NCBI GenBank assembly: GCA_034435435.1
Contig: DAOTXN010000053.1
Location: 1-63,388, forward strand
Length of the DNA: 63,388 nt
DNA from: DAOTXN01 sp034435435
GTDB taxonomy: Bacteria > Chloroflexota > Anaerolineae > S140-20
Reading direction: 5' to 3'
Part shown: piece after piece, positions 1 to 8,265 of the stretch
Layout of the letters: every line of letters starts with the position of its first letter
Position numbering within the stretch: position 1 is the first letter of the stretch
Notes under the pieces: model-generated
What the model was told of the DNA's origin: nothing
Seen by the model: the letters and a program-made list of their open reading frames with translations, nothing else
Database searches by the model: none
Translations under genes and position numbers: made by a program

Positions 1-56
1 TACATTTGCTTAATTGCGTCTTTTATGGCACGATACCTGCGTCGGTTGTCACTCAT
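1..56 (-). CDS. Transposase N-terminus (partial, runs off window)
   Basis: Read on the minus strand, an ATG opens a frame encoding MSDNRRRYRAIKDAIKQM before the window edge. From memory this start (arginine-rich, then YRAIKxAIKQxY) resembles the first helix of a family of DDE transposases common in Chloroflexota and cyanobacteria; no catalytic residue is inside the window, so the family cannot be fixed. The ATG lies inside the left arm of an inverted repeat (51-101), which could limit translation of read-through transcripts. The gene marks an insertion sequence whose other end lies outside the window. Confidence 0.55.
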   Translation of the reverse strand, partial: MSDNRRRYRAIKDAIKQM

Positions 57-101
57 AGTATGCTCCTTGCTCTTTCGTTGGAGCTTTAGCATACTATGAG
101 T
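51..101. repeat. 14-bp perfect inverted repeat at IS end
   Basis: Arms 51-64 and 88-101 are exact reverse complements (ACTCATAGTATGCT / AGCATACTATGAGT) with a 23-bp loop. The left arm contains the start codon of the transposase fragment. The segment that follows, about 102-126 (A-rich, then GTGTCCGGTAGTG), probably holds the IS terminus, but the exact boundary is not visible because no second copy is present. Confidence 0.6.
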
Positions 102-147
102 CAACCTTTAAAAAAAGTGTCCGGTAGTGAAAAGAAAGGATAACACC

Positions 148-660
148 GTGAGCAGTGGCAAGACCGTTGGCATCATTCTCATCATCGTCGGGCTGATCAT
201 CCCGGCGCTGGGCATCCTGTGGGGCCTGGCGAACCTGGGCGGCGAATTGGAGACTTCCGGCTTTGTCTTTGTAGTCGCCGTGGCCGTCATCCTCGGCCTG
301 CCCTTTTTGGGCGTCGGCGCGTACATGATCGTGCGCGGTCGGGCCGAAGAATCCCAGATGGCCGAGGTGCAAAAGCAAAAGAAAATCCTCAACATGGTCA
401 CCACGCAAGGGCAGGTCAGCATTCCCGAGCTGGCTTTGGAGCTGGACGCCAGCCGCGAGCAGGTCAAGGCCTGGGTCTACGACCTGGTGGGCAAGGGTCT
501 GTTCAGCGGCTACATCAACTGGAGCGACGGGCTGCTCATCTCGCGTCGGGCCGCCGAGTTGCGCGGAAACAAGTGCCCCAACTGCGGCGGCGAGGTCGAG
601 TTGAGCGGCAAAGGCGTGGTAAGTTGTCCGTATTGTGGCGCGGATGTGTTTTTGACATAA
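148..660 (+). CDS. Two-TM membrane protein with winged-helix and zinc ribbon
   Basis: A 170-residue protein of unknown function. Two hydrophobic segments (about 6-28 and 38-60) are followed by a charged linker, a predicted winged-helix region (QKKILNMVTTQGQVSIPELA onward, resembling the PCI/wHTH fold used to read small ligands or RNA), and a C-terminal zinc ribbon CPNC...CPYC. I chose the GTG at 148 because AAAGGA lies seven bases upstream; an in-frame GTG at 127 would fall in the probable IS end. It is followed 15 bp later by a helical protein and then an SPFH protein on the same strand, so the three are probably one transcription unit concerned with membrane or envelope stress. The function is inferred only from context. 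Confidence 0.6.
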   Translation: MSSGKTVGIILIIVGLIIPALGILWGLANLGGELETSGFVFVVAVAVILGLPFLGVGAYMIVRGRAEESQMAEVQKQKKILNMVTTQGQVSIPELALELDASREQVKAWVYDLVGKGLFSGYINWSDGLLISRRAAELRGNKCPNCGGEVELSGKGVVSCPYCGADVFLT

Positions 661-675
661 AAAAGGAGGCAATTT

Positions 676-1203
676 ATGACCGATCTGTACGAGCAAATCA
701 AGGGCGACCGGGGGCGTATCGAGTCGTTCGTAGGCAAGATACCTGGTTACAAGGGCTACAAAGAAAAAGAGATGCGCCGCGAGGCCGACAAGCTGCTGCG
801 CGACACACTGGCCCGCCGGGTAGAAGAGCAATGGCGGCGCCTGCCCGACATTCAGAAGCAACTGCTGAGCAGCGCCCAGATCCAGTGGCTCGACGACATC
901 GAGGGGGCCACCATGAAGCTGCAAATCTTCATAGACAGGCTCAAGACCGCCACCTACGGTTATGCCGGCTTTTTCGACGCTGTACGGGTCAAAGAAGACG
1001 AGCTGGATCAACTATACAACTTTGACATGGCGCTGGATGAGCAAATAGACGCCATCACCGCTGGCGTAGATTCTCTTGCTGCGGCTGCGATGAGCAAAGA
1101 AGGCGTCGGCGAGGCCATCATGCGGCTCAATGGCGCGGCGGCCTCGGCCAACGAAACCTTCAACCGGCGCAAGGACGTGATTACCGGGACGCAGAATATT
1201 TGA
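676..1203 (+). CDS. Helical coiled-coil hypothetical protein
   Basis: A 175-residue, almost entirely alpha-helical soluble protein with no signal peptide or membrane segment. Charged heptad-like stretches run through residues 1-150 (YEQIKGDRGRIESFVGKIPG near the start, then repeated E/K/R/L patterns), suggesting a coiled-coil or spectrin-like bundle. A strong Shine-Dalgarno AAAAGGAGG precedes the ATG. It sits between the wHTH/zinc-ribbon membrane protein and the SPFH protein, and may be a peripheral partner or spacer in that membrane assembly, comparable to PspA-like or SPFH-associated helical proteins. I do not recognise a named family. Confidence 0.6.
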   Translation: MTDLYEQIKGDRGRIESFVGKIPGYKGYKEKEMRREADKLLRDTLARRVEEQWRRLPDIQKQLLSSAQIQWLDDIEGATMKLQIFIDRLKTATYGYAGFFDAVRVKEDELDQLYNFDMALDEQIDAITAGVDSLAAAAMSKEGVGEAIMRLNGAAASANETFNRRKDVITGTQNI

Positions 1204-1271
1204 CGTGAGACGTAAAACGTGAAACGTGAATTCACGTTTCGCGCATCACGTTTCACGCATCACGCTTCACG
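1203..1271. repeat. Low-complexity inverted filler repeat
   Basis: The spacer before the SPFH gene is made of permutations of ACGTGAAACGTGA and its complement. It contains a perfect 20-bp palindrome at 1221-1240 centred on GAATTC, then three copies of TCACG(T/C)TTCACG-like sequence. It is one of several such fillers in the window and could form a stable RNA hairpin between the helical-protein and SPFH cistrons. Confidence 0.6.
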
Positions 1272-1285
1272 AAAAGGAGTGAATC

Positions 1286-2353
1286 ATGCCAAGATTTATA
1301 GACGTTGTCGATTTTATGGACGAATCGGGAGCCGAGATGGTGCATCGCATCCCCGACCGGGGGCCGGGCGATTTTCGCATGGGTTCCCAGGTGGTCGTGC
1401 GCGAGAGCCAAGCCGCCGTCTTTTTCCGCGACGGCAAGGCGCTGGACGTGTTCGGGCCGGGCCGCCACACCATCACCACGGGTAATATGCCGGTCTTGAC
1501 CACGCTGCTCAAGCTGGGCGCTGGCGGCAAGACGCCTTTCCAGGCCGAGGTATATTACGTCAGCACCCGCCAATACCTGGACCAAAAATGGGGCACGCCC
1601 GAACCCATCGCGCTGCGCGACGCCGACTTTGGCATCGTGCGGGTGCGGGCTTTTGGCACCTACGCCATGCAGATTCAGGATCCGCAACTGTTTGTCAACA
1701 AGATCGTCGGCACACAGGGCTTTTATGAGACGCGCCAGATCGAGGGACACCTGCGCAGCATCATCGTCACCAAGATGACCGACCTGCTAGGCGAGCTGAA
1801 AACGTCGGTGCTCGACCTGCCGGCGCTGTACGAAGAGTTCGGCGCAGGCATCAAGGCCAAGGCGCAGGACGATTTTGCCGCCGTGGGCATCGAGCTGCGG
1901 GCGATGTACGTCAACAATATCAGCCTGCCCGAAGCCGTACAGAAAGCGATTGACGAGCGAGCCTCCATCGGCGCGTTGGGCGGCATGCAGGCCTACATGC
2001 AGGCCAGCGCAGCTCAGGCCATGCGCGACGCCGCCAAGCAAGAAGGCGGGGGTGGGTTGGCAGGCGCTGGACTTGGCTTGGGCGCCGGGGCCGGCCTGGG
2101 CGCGACCATGGCCCAGATGATGGGCCAGGCCATACAGCCGCAGCAGATGGCGCAGCCCCAGGCGCCGGCCGCCGCCGCGCCGGGCGGTGGAGACGCGCCC
2201 AGCGTCATGACGCCGGCCCAGGCCGCGGTCTATTTGCAGGTCACAGAGGCCGACATTGCGGCCATGATCCAGGCCGGGCAGATCAAGGCCAAGCAGATCG
2301 GCACGCAATATCGCATCAGCAAAGCGGCGCTGGACGAATTTCTGAGCAGCTAA
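1286..2353 (+). CDS. SPFH/virion-core-like protein with C-terminal excisionase-type HTH
   Basis: A 355-residue protein. Residues about 1-230 match the SPFH (band 7) family of the YdjI/virion-core type, which forms membrane-associated scaffolds: MVHRIPDRGPGDFRMGSQVV, then DFGIVRVRAFGTYAMQI and YEEFGAGIKAKAQDDFAAVG. A Gly/Ala/Pro/Gln-rich linker follows (about 245-305). The last 50 residues, with LTPAQAAVYLQV-like helices and YRISKAALDEFL, are a MerR/excisionase-type helix-turn-helix instead of the zinc ribbon that many relatives carry. GGAGTGA precedes the ATG. It is the third gene of the membrane cluster. The HTH could bind DNA or act as a protein-binding adaptor; the sequence does not decide. 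Confidence 0.8.
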   Translation: MPRFIDVVDFMDESGAEMVHRIPDRGPGDFRMGSQVVVRESQAAVFFRDGKALDVFGPGRHTITTGNMPVLTTLLKLGAGGKTPFQAEVYYVSTRQYLDQKWGTPEPIALRDADFGIVRVRAFGTYAMQIQDPQLFVNKIVGTQGFYETRQIEGHLRSIIVTKMTDLLGELKTSVLDLPALYEEFGAGIKAKAQDDFAAVGIELRAMYVNNISLPEAVQKAIDERASIGALGGMQAYMQASAAQAMRDAAKQEGGGGLAGAGLGLGAGAGLGATMAQMMGQAIQPQQMAQPQAPAAAAPGGGDAPSVMTPAQAAVYLQVTEADIAAMIQAGQIKAKQIGTQYRISKAALDEFLSS

Positions 2354-2358
2354 CACAG

Positions 2359-2392
2359 AGACCCCCGGTTTCTTTGGAGAAACCGGGGGTCT
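2359..2392. terminator. Bidirectional terminator hairpin
   Basis: A perfect 15-bp stem (AGACCCCCGGTTTCT / AGAAACCGGGGGTCT) with loop TTGG lies between the ends of the convergent SPFH and NERD-like genes. There is no long T tract on either strand, so termination efficiency is uncertain. Confidence 0.7.
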
Positions 2393-2394
2393 GG

Positions 2395-3096
2395 CTAATC
2401 GGTCACACCGGCGGCCTGGTCGAGCAAACCGGTCAGTTGCTCGACCGCCGCAGGGGGCAACGGCGGCAGCTTACCGGCCTTGCGTAGCCAGCCCTTGAGT
2501 TGTTTGGGGACCAGCGCCGATACGGGCGGGTTATCCAGGACCACCTCTGCCTTGGCGTTGGTGAACAGGACTACCCCGCGTATGGGCGCGTCCAGTTCGG
2601 GCGCTTGTTTGTGCAGCCAGTCGCCCAGGGCCTGCGTTTCGCTCTGTACTTCCTTTTCAGGATGGCCCAGCCCCTCCTGACCCACCCAGCGCAACACCCG
2701 CCCCCAGCCCTGCTTGTTGCGCCACTTGCCGTTCTGATACAAAACCTGCCCCTCCTGCGGCTTGAGGATAAACACCGTCAGGCCGCCGGGTTCCAGGAGC
2801 ACGTGCGAGACGGGCAAAAGGAACTGGTAAAGCGTGTAGCGATCGTCGAAACCCTTGAGCGCTCCGGCCAGCACTGCATCGGGTCGGTCCTGTCGCACGT
2901 AACGGTTGGCGTAGTAAATGCCCACGTTCGACAGCAGAAATCCCGCGATCAGCGTGATAAAAGAGACGTAGAACAGCTTCGGGTCGCGCAATGAGACGAC
3001 CAGCCCCAGGCCCAATATAACCAGGCCCGCCAGGCTGGCCCATTTGCCCACTGCCGAGCGACGTTTGATGTATGCCGTGTTGGTATAGACTTTCAT
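2395..3096 (-). CDS. NERD-like two-TM membrane protein
   Basis: A 233-residue protein with two adjacent membrane helices (about 16-36 and 41-60) followed by a cytoplasmic domain with the flow HVLLEPGGLTVFILKPQEG and a later conserved VVLFTN. This resembles nuclease-related (NERD) domains carried on membrane anchors in Gram-positive and Chloroflexota genomes. The classical catalytic set is not convincingly visible, so nuclease activity is not claimed. I chose the internal ATG giving MKVYTNTAYIK because TTGGAGCC lies just upstream; the longer frame has no ribosome-binding site. It is head-to-tail downstream of fabF and could be co-transcribed with it. Confidence 0.5.
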   Translation of the reverse strand: MKVYTNTAYIKRRSAVGKWASLAGLVILGLGLVVSLRDPKLFYVSFITLIAGFLLSNVGIYYANRYVRQDRPDAVLAGALKGFDDRYTLYQFLLPVSHVLLEPGGLTVFILKPQEGQVLYQNGKWRNKQGWGRVLRWVGQEGLGHPEKEVQSETQALGDWLHKQAPELDAPIRGVVLFTNAKAEVVLDNPPVSALVPKQLKGWLRKAGKLPPLPPAAVEQLTGLLDQAAGVTD

Positions 3097-3142
3097 TTTG
3101 GCTCCAATGAGGTGCGTGAGGTGCGTCGCACCTGGCACCTAG

Positions 3143-4420
3143 CTATGCACTGTGATAGCGCCCCAGCACCAGGCAGGCGTTCTGCCCACCCAGCCCGAAC
3201 GAGTTGGACAAGGCTGTCTCGATTTGCACGCGCCGCGCCGCACCGGGCACATAGTCCAGGTCGCACAGCGGGTCGGGGTGCTCCAGGTTGATGGTGGGGT
3301 GGATGATGCCTTCGTGTAGGCTCAACACGCACGCCAACGCTTCGATGGCTCCCGCGCCGCCCATCGGATGGCCGATCATAGACTTGGTCGAGTTGACAGG
3401 GACGCTGTAGGCGCGCTCGCCCAGCACCTTCTTGATGGCCATGGTCTCGGTCGGGTCGTTGATGATGGTCGCCGGGCCGTGGGCGTTAATATAGTCGATG
3501 TCTTCCGGTTGCAGGCCAGCGTCTTCGATGGCCCATTTCATGGCCCGCACTGCGCCCGCGCCTTCGGGGTCGGGCTGGGCGACGTGGTAGGCGTCGGACG
3601 AGGAAGAGTGGCCCAACACCTCGGCGTAAATGCGCGCCCCACGCGCTTTGGCGTGTTCCAGCTCCTCCAGCACCAGCGTGGCGCTGCCTTCGCTGAACAC
3701 AAAGCCGTCCCGGTCGCGGTCGAAGGGTCGGCTGGCTCGCTCCGGCTCGTCGTTGCGGGTGGACAGGGCGCGCATCACGCTGAAACCGGCGATGGGGGTA
3801 GCCGTCATGACCGCCTCGACGCCGCCCGTAACGACCACGTCGGCCACGCCGCGCCGGATCAACTCGGCCGCCTCACCGATGGCCTGGGTGCCGGTGGCGC
3901 AGGCCGTGGTAATGGTAGAGATGCGCCCCTTGATCTGGAAATAGTGGCTGATGTGGTGCGCCGGCATGTTGGTGATGGCCGCCGTGATGCTGAACGGACT
4001 GACGCGCTGCCAGCCCTTTTCCCACAGCGTCTTGACGTGCTTTTCTACTTCGTCCAGACCGCCGACGCCGGTGCCGTACAACACGCTGACCATTTCTTCG
4101 TCGGGCCAGCCGCCGGAAAAACCGGCGTCCTCGATGGCCTGGGCAGCCGTGGCGACAGCCACTTGCGAGGCGGTTGACATGCGCCGGGCCTCTTTGAAAG
4201 GAATGTATTGGGTGGGGTCAAAGCCCCGGATTTCACCGGCGATGCGCGTGGGCATGTCGCTGGCGTCGAACTTGGTAATGGGACCGATGCCGGAGCGCCC
4301 AGCCACGAAACCCTCCCACGTCTCGCGCACGGTGTTGCCCAACGGTGTGATAGCGCCCAGGCCAGTGATGACCACCCGCGGCCTGACGCGCCGAATTCTT
4401 TCTCTTACGCTCTCTAACAT
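3143..4420 (-). CDS. fabF: Beta-ketoacyl-ACP synthase II
   Basis: Condenses acyl-ACP with malonyl-ACP in cytoplasmic fatty-acid elongation. The 425-residue length fits the KAS II family. The catalytic Cys-His-His triad is visible: C174 in TTACATGTQAIGEA, H314 in INAHGPATIINDPTET and H351 in NSTKSMIGHPMGGAGA. The first histidine loop reads HGPAT rather than the usual HGTST, a small departure that leaves the catalytic residues intact. A strong AAGGAGGT lies before the ATG. plsX lies upstream on the same strand, so the pair links chain elongation to phospholipid synthesis. No acyl carrier protein gene lies between them, unlike the common plsX-fabD-acpP-fabF order. Confidence 0.95.
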   Translation of the reverse strand: MLESVRERIRRVRPRVVITGLGAITPLGNTVRETWEGFVAGRSGIGPITKFDASDMPTRIAGEIRGFDPTQYIPFKEARRMSTASQVAVATAAQAIEDAGFSGGWPDEEMVSVLYGTGVGGLDEVEKHVKTLWEKGWQRVSPFSITAAITNMPAHHISHYFQIKGRISTITTACATGTQAIGEAAELIRRGVADVVVTGGVEAVMTATPIAGFSVMRALSTRNDEPERASRPFDRDRDGFVFSEGSATLVLEELEHAKARGARIYAEVLGHSSSSDAYHVAQPDPEGAGAVRAMKWAIEDAGLQPEDIDYINAHGPATIINDPTETMAIKKVLGERAYSVPVNSTKSMIGHPMGGAGAIEALACVLSLHEGIIHPTINLEHPDPLCDLDYVPGAARRVQIETALSNSFGLGGQNACLVLGRYHSA

Positions 4421-4443
4421 AGTTCTTTACCTCCTTGAGCAGT

Positions 4444-4520
4444 CGGCTGATCGCTGATCAGCCGTCAGTCGGCGCTTGAAGGCCGAAAGCTGAAAGCTGT
4501 TAGCTGAAAGCTGTTAGCTG
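4444..4520. repeat. Inverted and tandem filler repeat between plsX and fabF
   Basis: Contains a 9-bp perfect inverted repeat (CGGCTGATC / GATCAGCCG, 4444-4464) followed by two near-exact copies of AGCTGAAAGCTGTT. The repeat runs into plsX, so the last residues of PlsX (HQLTAFS) and its stop codon are encoded by repeat sequence. Confidence 0.65.
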
Positions 4521-5510
4521 ATGACTGATACCTGTTTTAATCGCATTCAACACGTCGCCCTCGACGGCCAGCCGGGCCTGGCGGATGGCGTTGCGAATGG
4601 CCCATGCGTTGGACCGGCCATGGGCGCCGATGACGACGCCGTTCACACCCAGCAGCGGCGCGCCGCCCACTTCAAAGGGGTCAATTTGTTTGGCGACGCG
4701 CCGAAAGGCGGGCTTGGCTAGAATGCCGCCCAGAATGGTCAATGGGTTGGACATCAACTGGTCGCGGATCAGGCCATTAAGCATGCGCGCCACGGCCTCG
4801 ATGGTTTTCAGCGCGATGTTACCCGTAAAGCCGTCGGTGACGACCACGTCGGCCTCGGCGGCGATCAACTCTTTGCCCTCTACATTCCCGACAAAGTTCA
4901 ATTTGGAGGCTTTCAGCAGCTCGAAAGCCTCTTTGACCAGCGTATTGCCTTTGCCTGGCTCCTCGCCGTTGGAAAGCAGGGCCACGCGGGGGTTCTCCAC
5001 ACCCAGCACCCGCTCGGTGTAAATGCTGCCCATCAACCCAAATTGGTACAGGTACTCCGGCTTACAGTCGGCGTTGGCCCCTACGTCTAGCAACGTCACG
5101 CGTCCTTTCGCCAGGGGCAGCACGGCCGTCAGCGCCGGGCGTAGCACGCCGCGAATACGCTTGATGCTGTGCAGCGTCGCCACGGCCAGCAGGCCGCCGG
5201 TGTTGCCCGCCGAGACAAAGGCGTCGGCCTGACCGTCGCGCACCAGATTCATGCCCACGCGCATGGACGAATCTTTTTTGGCGCGGGCAACCTCGGCCGG
5301 CTGCTTGTCGGTCATTTCGATCACCTGGCTGGCGTGAAACAGCTCCAGCTTGAGGCCGGTCGTGTTATAGTTGTCCAGCTCGGCCTGCACCCGCGCCTCG
5401 TCGCCCACCAGGATGATCTCGTCGCCCCATTCGCGGGCGGCCAGCACCGCCCCTTCGACGTCGGGGACGGGATAGTTATCGGTTCCCATAGCATCTAACA
5501 CTATTCGCAT
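4500..5510 (-). CDS. plsX: Phosphate acyltransferase PlsX
   Basis: Makes acyl-phosphate from acyl-ACP for PlsY in phospholipid synthesis; peripheral membrane enzyme. The 336 residues start with the hallmark MRIVLDAMGTDNYP and contain SAGNTGGLLA and DVGANADCKPEYL, which match the family substrate-binding core, and VVTDGFTGNIALK. The C-terminal tail SHQLTAFS is unlike normal PlsX ends and is encoded by the adjacent filler repeat. The start codon is only a few bases after the stop of the MNT-HEPN gene, so translation may be coupled. Confidence 0.95.
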   Translation of the reverse strand: MRIVLDAMGTDNYPVPDVEGAVLAAREWGDEIILVGDEARVQAELDNYNTTGLKLELFHASQVIEMTDKQPAEVARAKKDSSMRVGMNLVRDGQADAFVSAGNTGGLLAVATLHSIKRIRGVLRPALTAVLPLAKGRVTLLDVGANADCKPEYLYQFGLMGSIYTERVLGVENPRVALLSNGEEPGKGNTLVKEAFELLKASKLNFVGNVEGKELIAAEADVVVTDGFTGNIALKTIEAVARMLNGLIRDQLMSNPLTILGGILAKPAFRRVAKQIDPFEVGGAPLLGVNGVVIGAHGRSNAWAIRNAIRQARLAVEGDVLNAIKTGISHQLTAFS

Positions 5511-5513
5511 CGT

Positions 5514-6437
5514 TTAGTTGCTCCCCTCCACAGATGACTCTGGATCATCCTGGGCAAACCACCAGGCGACAAATTCCTGTCCCATCGTTAGCGCCCGGCG
5601 CGCCAAATCTAAAGACGCGGCTGCCCTTTCCTGGTCGTACTCTCTGGCTGGTATCCACACCTGGCCTCCCCGCTCGCCGGGATAGCGACTCCAGGTCGCT
5701 GAAGGTTCCAGGGTTCTGGCCCATTCTGCCAGCGCCGACAGTCTGCTCTGCCACTCGCCCAAAGCCAGTCCATAGATTTCGTCCTCCAAAATGCGCGCCA
5801 CGTAATGCGTCCGCTCCAGACGACCCAAACAGGCCAGGACCGCCTTGACGCTTTTTTCTATCGTCTGTTGACAATGGGTCACGCACTTGTCGTGCAGACC
5901 CGCTGCAAAGAGATGCTCTGCCGCCGCCATATCGCGTTGGGCATCCTCCAGCCACACTTTAGCCCAGTCCCGATTCTCCAGCGGCGATAGGGCTGTGCTG
6001 TGACGAAAAGCCACCGGAAAGCGCCAACCCCCGGTGGGGGTGCGTTGAATGCCCCTATCGGCGATGTGGCGTCTGAGATCGGCCAGCAAGGGTGTGATGA
6101 AGCCTGTGTCGTAAAGCACCAGACCATCACAGGCGATGTCCAGGAAAAACGGCGTATGCGCTTTGGCATTCCCCTGGCATTCTGAGCGGGAATAAAGCAC
6201 GATTTCGGCCGGCGCAGGTAGATCATCCAAAGCTCGGCTCAGAGCTATCATAGCGGGACCGCGTTCCAGTCGCCCCCCCTCTTGCTGGCTTGTTATCACG
6301 AGAATGTCTATATCGTGATAGGATTTTTCGCGCGCAAAAGAGCCGAAAACGACGATGGACACCACGTCGTCACGCTTTTTCAGGACGCTCTCTTGGATGT
6401 GCTGCAGGATTTGGTCGCGTTCCATAGCGCCGCCCAT
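5514..6437 (-). CDS. Fused MNT nucleotidyltransferase-HEPN protein
   Basis: A 307-residue protein that joins in one chain two domains usually made separately as a toxin-antitoxin pair. The N-terminal minimal nucleotidyltransferase has GSFAREKSYHDIDILV (GSx10DxD) near residues 30-47. The C-terminal HEPN domain (about 135-300) has QRDMAAAEHLFAAGLHDKCV and LERTHYVARIL. In separate systems the MNT partner AMPylates or otherwise silences the HEPN RNase; a fusion may be self-inhibited or may act as a nucleotidyltransferase of antibiotics or tRNA. An in-frame ATG four codons downstream (MERDQ) is an alternative start. It lies directly upstream of plsX, with no obvious functional link. Confidence 0.8.
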   Translation of the reverse strand: MGGAMERDQILQHIQESVLKKRDDVVSIVVFGSFAREKSYHDIDILVITSQQEGGRLERGPAMIALSRALDDLPAPAEIVLYSRSECQGNAKAHTPFFLDIACDGLVLYDTGFITPLLADLRRHIADRGIQRTPTGGWRFPVAFRHSTALSPLENRDWAKVWLEDAQRDMAAAEHLFAAGLHDKCVTHCQQTIEKSVKAVLACLGRLERTHYVARILEDEIYGLALGEWQSRLSALAEWARTLEPSATWSRYPGERGGQVWIPAREYDQERAAASLDLARRALTMGQEFVAWWFAQDDPESSVEGSN

Positions 6438-6460
6438 TCTACCGGAGGACGCCGGTTAAG

Positions 6461-7540
6461 TCAATGAGGCTCGCGGCGGGACAACAGTCGCCAACCAGTT
6501 GCTATTACTCCCACCAGGGCCAATCCACCGGCCACGCCCGCACCCACCAACCCCACTGCCGTACCACGCGCGACGCCGGGTCTGGCATGCGGTACGGCGA
6601 TCGGCTCCACCGCTAGCTCTGATGTTTCTGTTTCCTCCACAGATTCTTGCGGCTCGTCTCTGGGTAAGGCTACAGCTTCTCGCTCGTCGAGCAAGCGGGT
6701 ATAGGCAGCGGCGAACTCGGCCCCAAACAGTAACACCTGGGCTGACAAGTAAAGCCACAGCAACAAACCGATCACCCCGGTGATGGGACCATACAGGGCC
6801 ATCCAATCGGCGACCGCCGTGGTGTACCACACGAAACCCCGCTTGAGCAGTTCCCAGCCAACGCCAGCCACGATGGCGCCCGGCCACACGTCGCCCCAAC
6901 CAAGAGGAGCACTGGGCAAAAAACGATAAAGCAACGCAAACAAGACCGTGGTCATGCTAACCAGGATGAGTGGACGAGCCAGCGGCCAAAAAGTTGCGCT
7001 CCACGGCAAATTCGTGGCGTAACGCGCGATGAATTCGAGAATGGTATCGGACAGGGTAGAGACAAACAAGAGCAGCCCTGTGCTGACGGTCATGCCCAGC
7101 GCATTGAACCGCAGGCGCAGCACGCCGCCGATGCCCTGAGGTTGACCGACGTTCCATATCGCGTTTAGCGCCAGGCGAGCGTTGGAAAACATATTCGAAG
7201 CCGACCAAGCCAGCACGAGCAGGCCGATCAACCCTGTGCTGCCGCGCGTCCGGCTGATGGTCACGATGATTTGAGATACCATATCTTTGGCCTGGGGCAT
7301 GGTCTGTTCAACCGCTCGCAGCACGAGAGTCTGGGCATCTATTGCCAGCGGCACGCCCGCGTCGAGCATAAAGCCGAGCAGCGAAATCGTGAGCAGGAGC
7401 AGCGGAAATACGGAAAACAACGCATAATAGGCCAGTGCTGCACTGCGTTGGGTACACTCGTGGGTCCCAAAGTTGACAAAGGCGCGGCGTGTCACCGTGA
7501 CAATGTCGGCGAAGGCCAGGCGCAAGGAATCTAAGGTCAT
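6461..7540 (-). CDS. YihY/BrkB family inner-membrane protein
   Basis: A 359-residue polytopic membrane protein of the YihY/virulence-factor BrkB (UPF0761) family, once named RNase BN in error. Visible family features are the N-terminal AALAYYALFSVFPLLLL and later YRFLPSAPLGWGDVWPGAIVAGVGWELLKRGF and YGPITGVIGLLLWLYLSAQVLLFGAEFAAAY. About six membrane helices are expected. After residue 290 comes an acidic low-complexity linker rich in E, S and T, then one extra C-terminal hydrophobic helix not found in most members. Transport substrate unknown. Downstream of the LON-domain gene on the same strand. Confidence 0.85.
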   Translation of the reverse strand: MTLDSLRLAFADIVTVTRRAFVNFGTHECTQRSAALAYYALFSVFPLLLLTISLLGFMLDAGVPLAIDAQTLVLRAVEQTMPQAKDMVSQIIVTISRTRGSTGLIGLLVLAWSASNMFSNARLALNAIWNVGQPQGIGGVLRLRFNALGMTVSTGLLLFVSTLSDTILEFIARYATNLPWSATFWPLARPLILVSMTTVLFALLYRFLPSAPLGWGDVWPGAIVAGVGWELLKRGFVWYTTAVADWMALYGPITGVIGLLLWLYLSAQVLLFGAEFAAAYTRLLDEREAVALPRDEPQESVEETETSELAVEPIAVPHARPGVARGTAVGLVGAGVAGGLALVGVIATGWRLLSRREPH

Positions 7541-7559
7541 CGGTTTTCACGCGGCCCGC

Positions 7560-8219
7560 TTAGTTTTGCGAAAACGGGCCATCCATCTTGCCGGGATCGG
7601 GGCAGGAAGATAACATGATCTGCAATCCGCGACTCTCGCTGTGCAAGAGGCGGTCCAGTTGGTGGAATAGATCGCTCACCGAGGAGGTTTCGAGCAGGGT
7701 TTGTTTTTGTTCCGCCGGAATCTGCAGGACGACGGCCGCCAACGCCGCTAATACGGAGGGATGTTGCGGGAGTTGGTCCAACGCGACGTCAGTCTCGCTG
7801 GCGCGCGCCAAAAGGTCAACGTATTGTTGCAAACGCCGCCGCACCCGCGCGCTCAAGGCCGTTTCGGGCGGCGAGCTATCGTCCCAGGGCCATGGCACGA
7901 CGTATCCGATCAGGTAAGGCTCGGCATCGGCGTCGAGGTCTTGGATGCGAAAGCGCTCGCGTCCAACAGTCAGGAGGTTCATCCGGCCATCAGGCAGGTG
8001 TTCGACGTCTTGTATCATGGCAGTTGTGCCCACCGAATAGGGTACGACCGGCCCACCCACCTCTGCGCCTTCCTGGATCAGGGCCACGCCAAAGACGCGA
8101 TCGGTCTCCAGACAATCGGCGATCATCTGGCGATAGCGCGGCTCAAAGATGTGCAGCGGCAGTGCTTGTCCGGGAAACAGCACGGTGCGTAGCGGAAAGA
8201 GCGGTAGTCGATAGATCAT
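7560..8219 (-). CDS. Lon N-terminal (LON substrate-binding) domain protein
   Basis: A 219-residue stand-alone LON domain protein without AAA or protease parts. MIYRLPLFPLRTVLFPGQALPLHIFEPRYRQM is the family hallmark (LPLFPL...PG...L.IFEPRYR), followed by FGVALIQEG and the helical second half. Such proteins may bind unfolded peptides, and eukaryotic relatives (cereblon) are substrate receptors; the bacterial role is unknown. I chose the internal ATG because it matches the family start and has GAGGT seven bases upstream; the longer frame runs into the divergent tRNA promoter. Divergently transcribed from tRNA-Leu. Confidence 0.88.
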   Translation of the reverse strand: MIYRLPLFPLRTVLFPGQALPLHIFEPRYRQMIADCLETDRVFGVALIQEGAEVGGPVVPYSVGTTAMIQDVEHLPDGRMNLLTVGRERFRIQDLDADAEPYLIGYVVPWPWDDSSPPETALSARVRRRLQQYVDLLARASETDVALDQLPQHPSVLAALAAVVLQIPAEQKQTLLETSSVSDLFHQLDRLLHSESRGLQIMLSSCPDPGKMDGPFSQN

Positions 8220-8265
8220 TTTTTTTACCTCAAAGTTGGCGGTATTGTACGTCAGGTCGCTTGGG

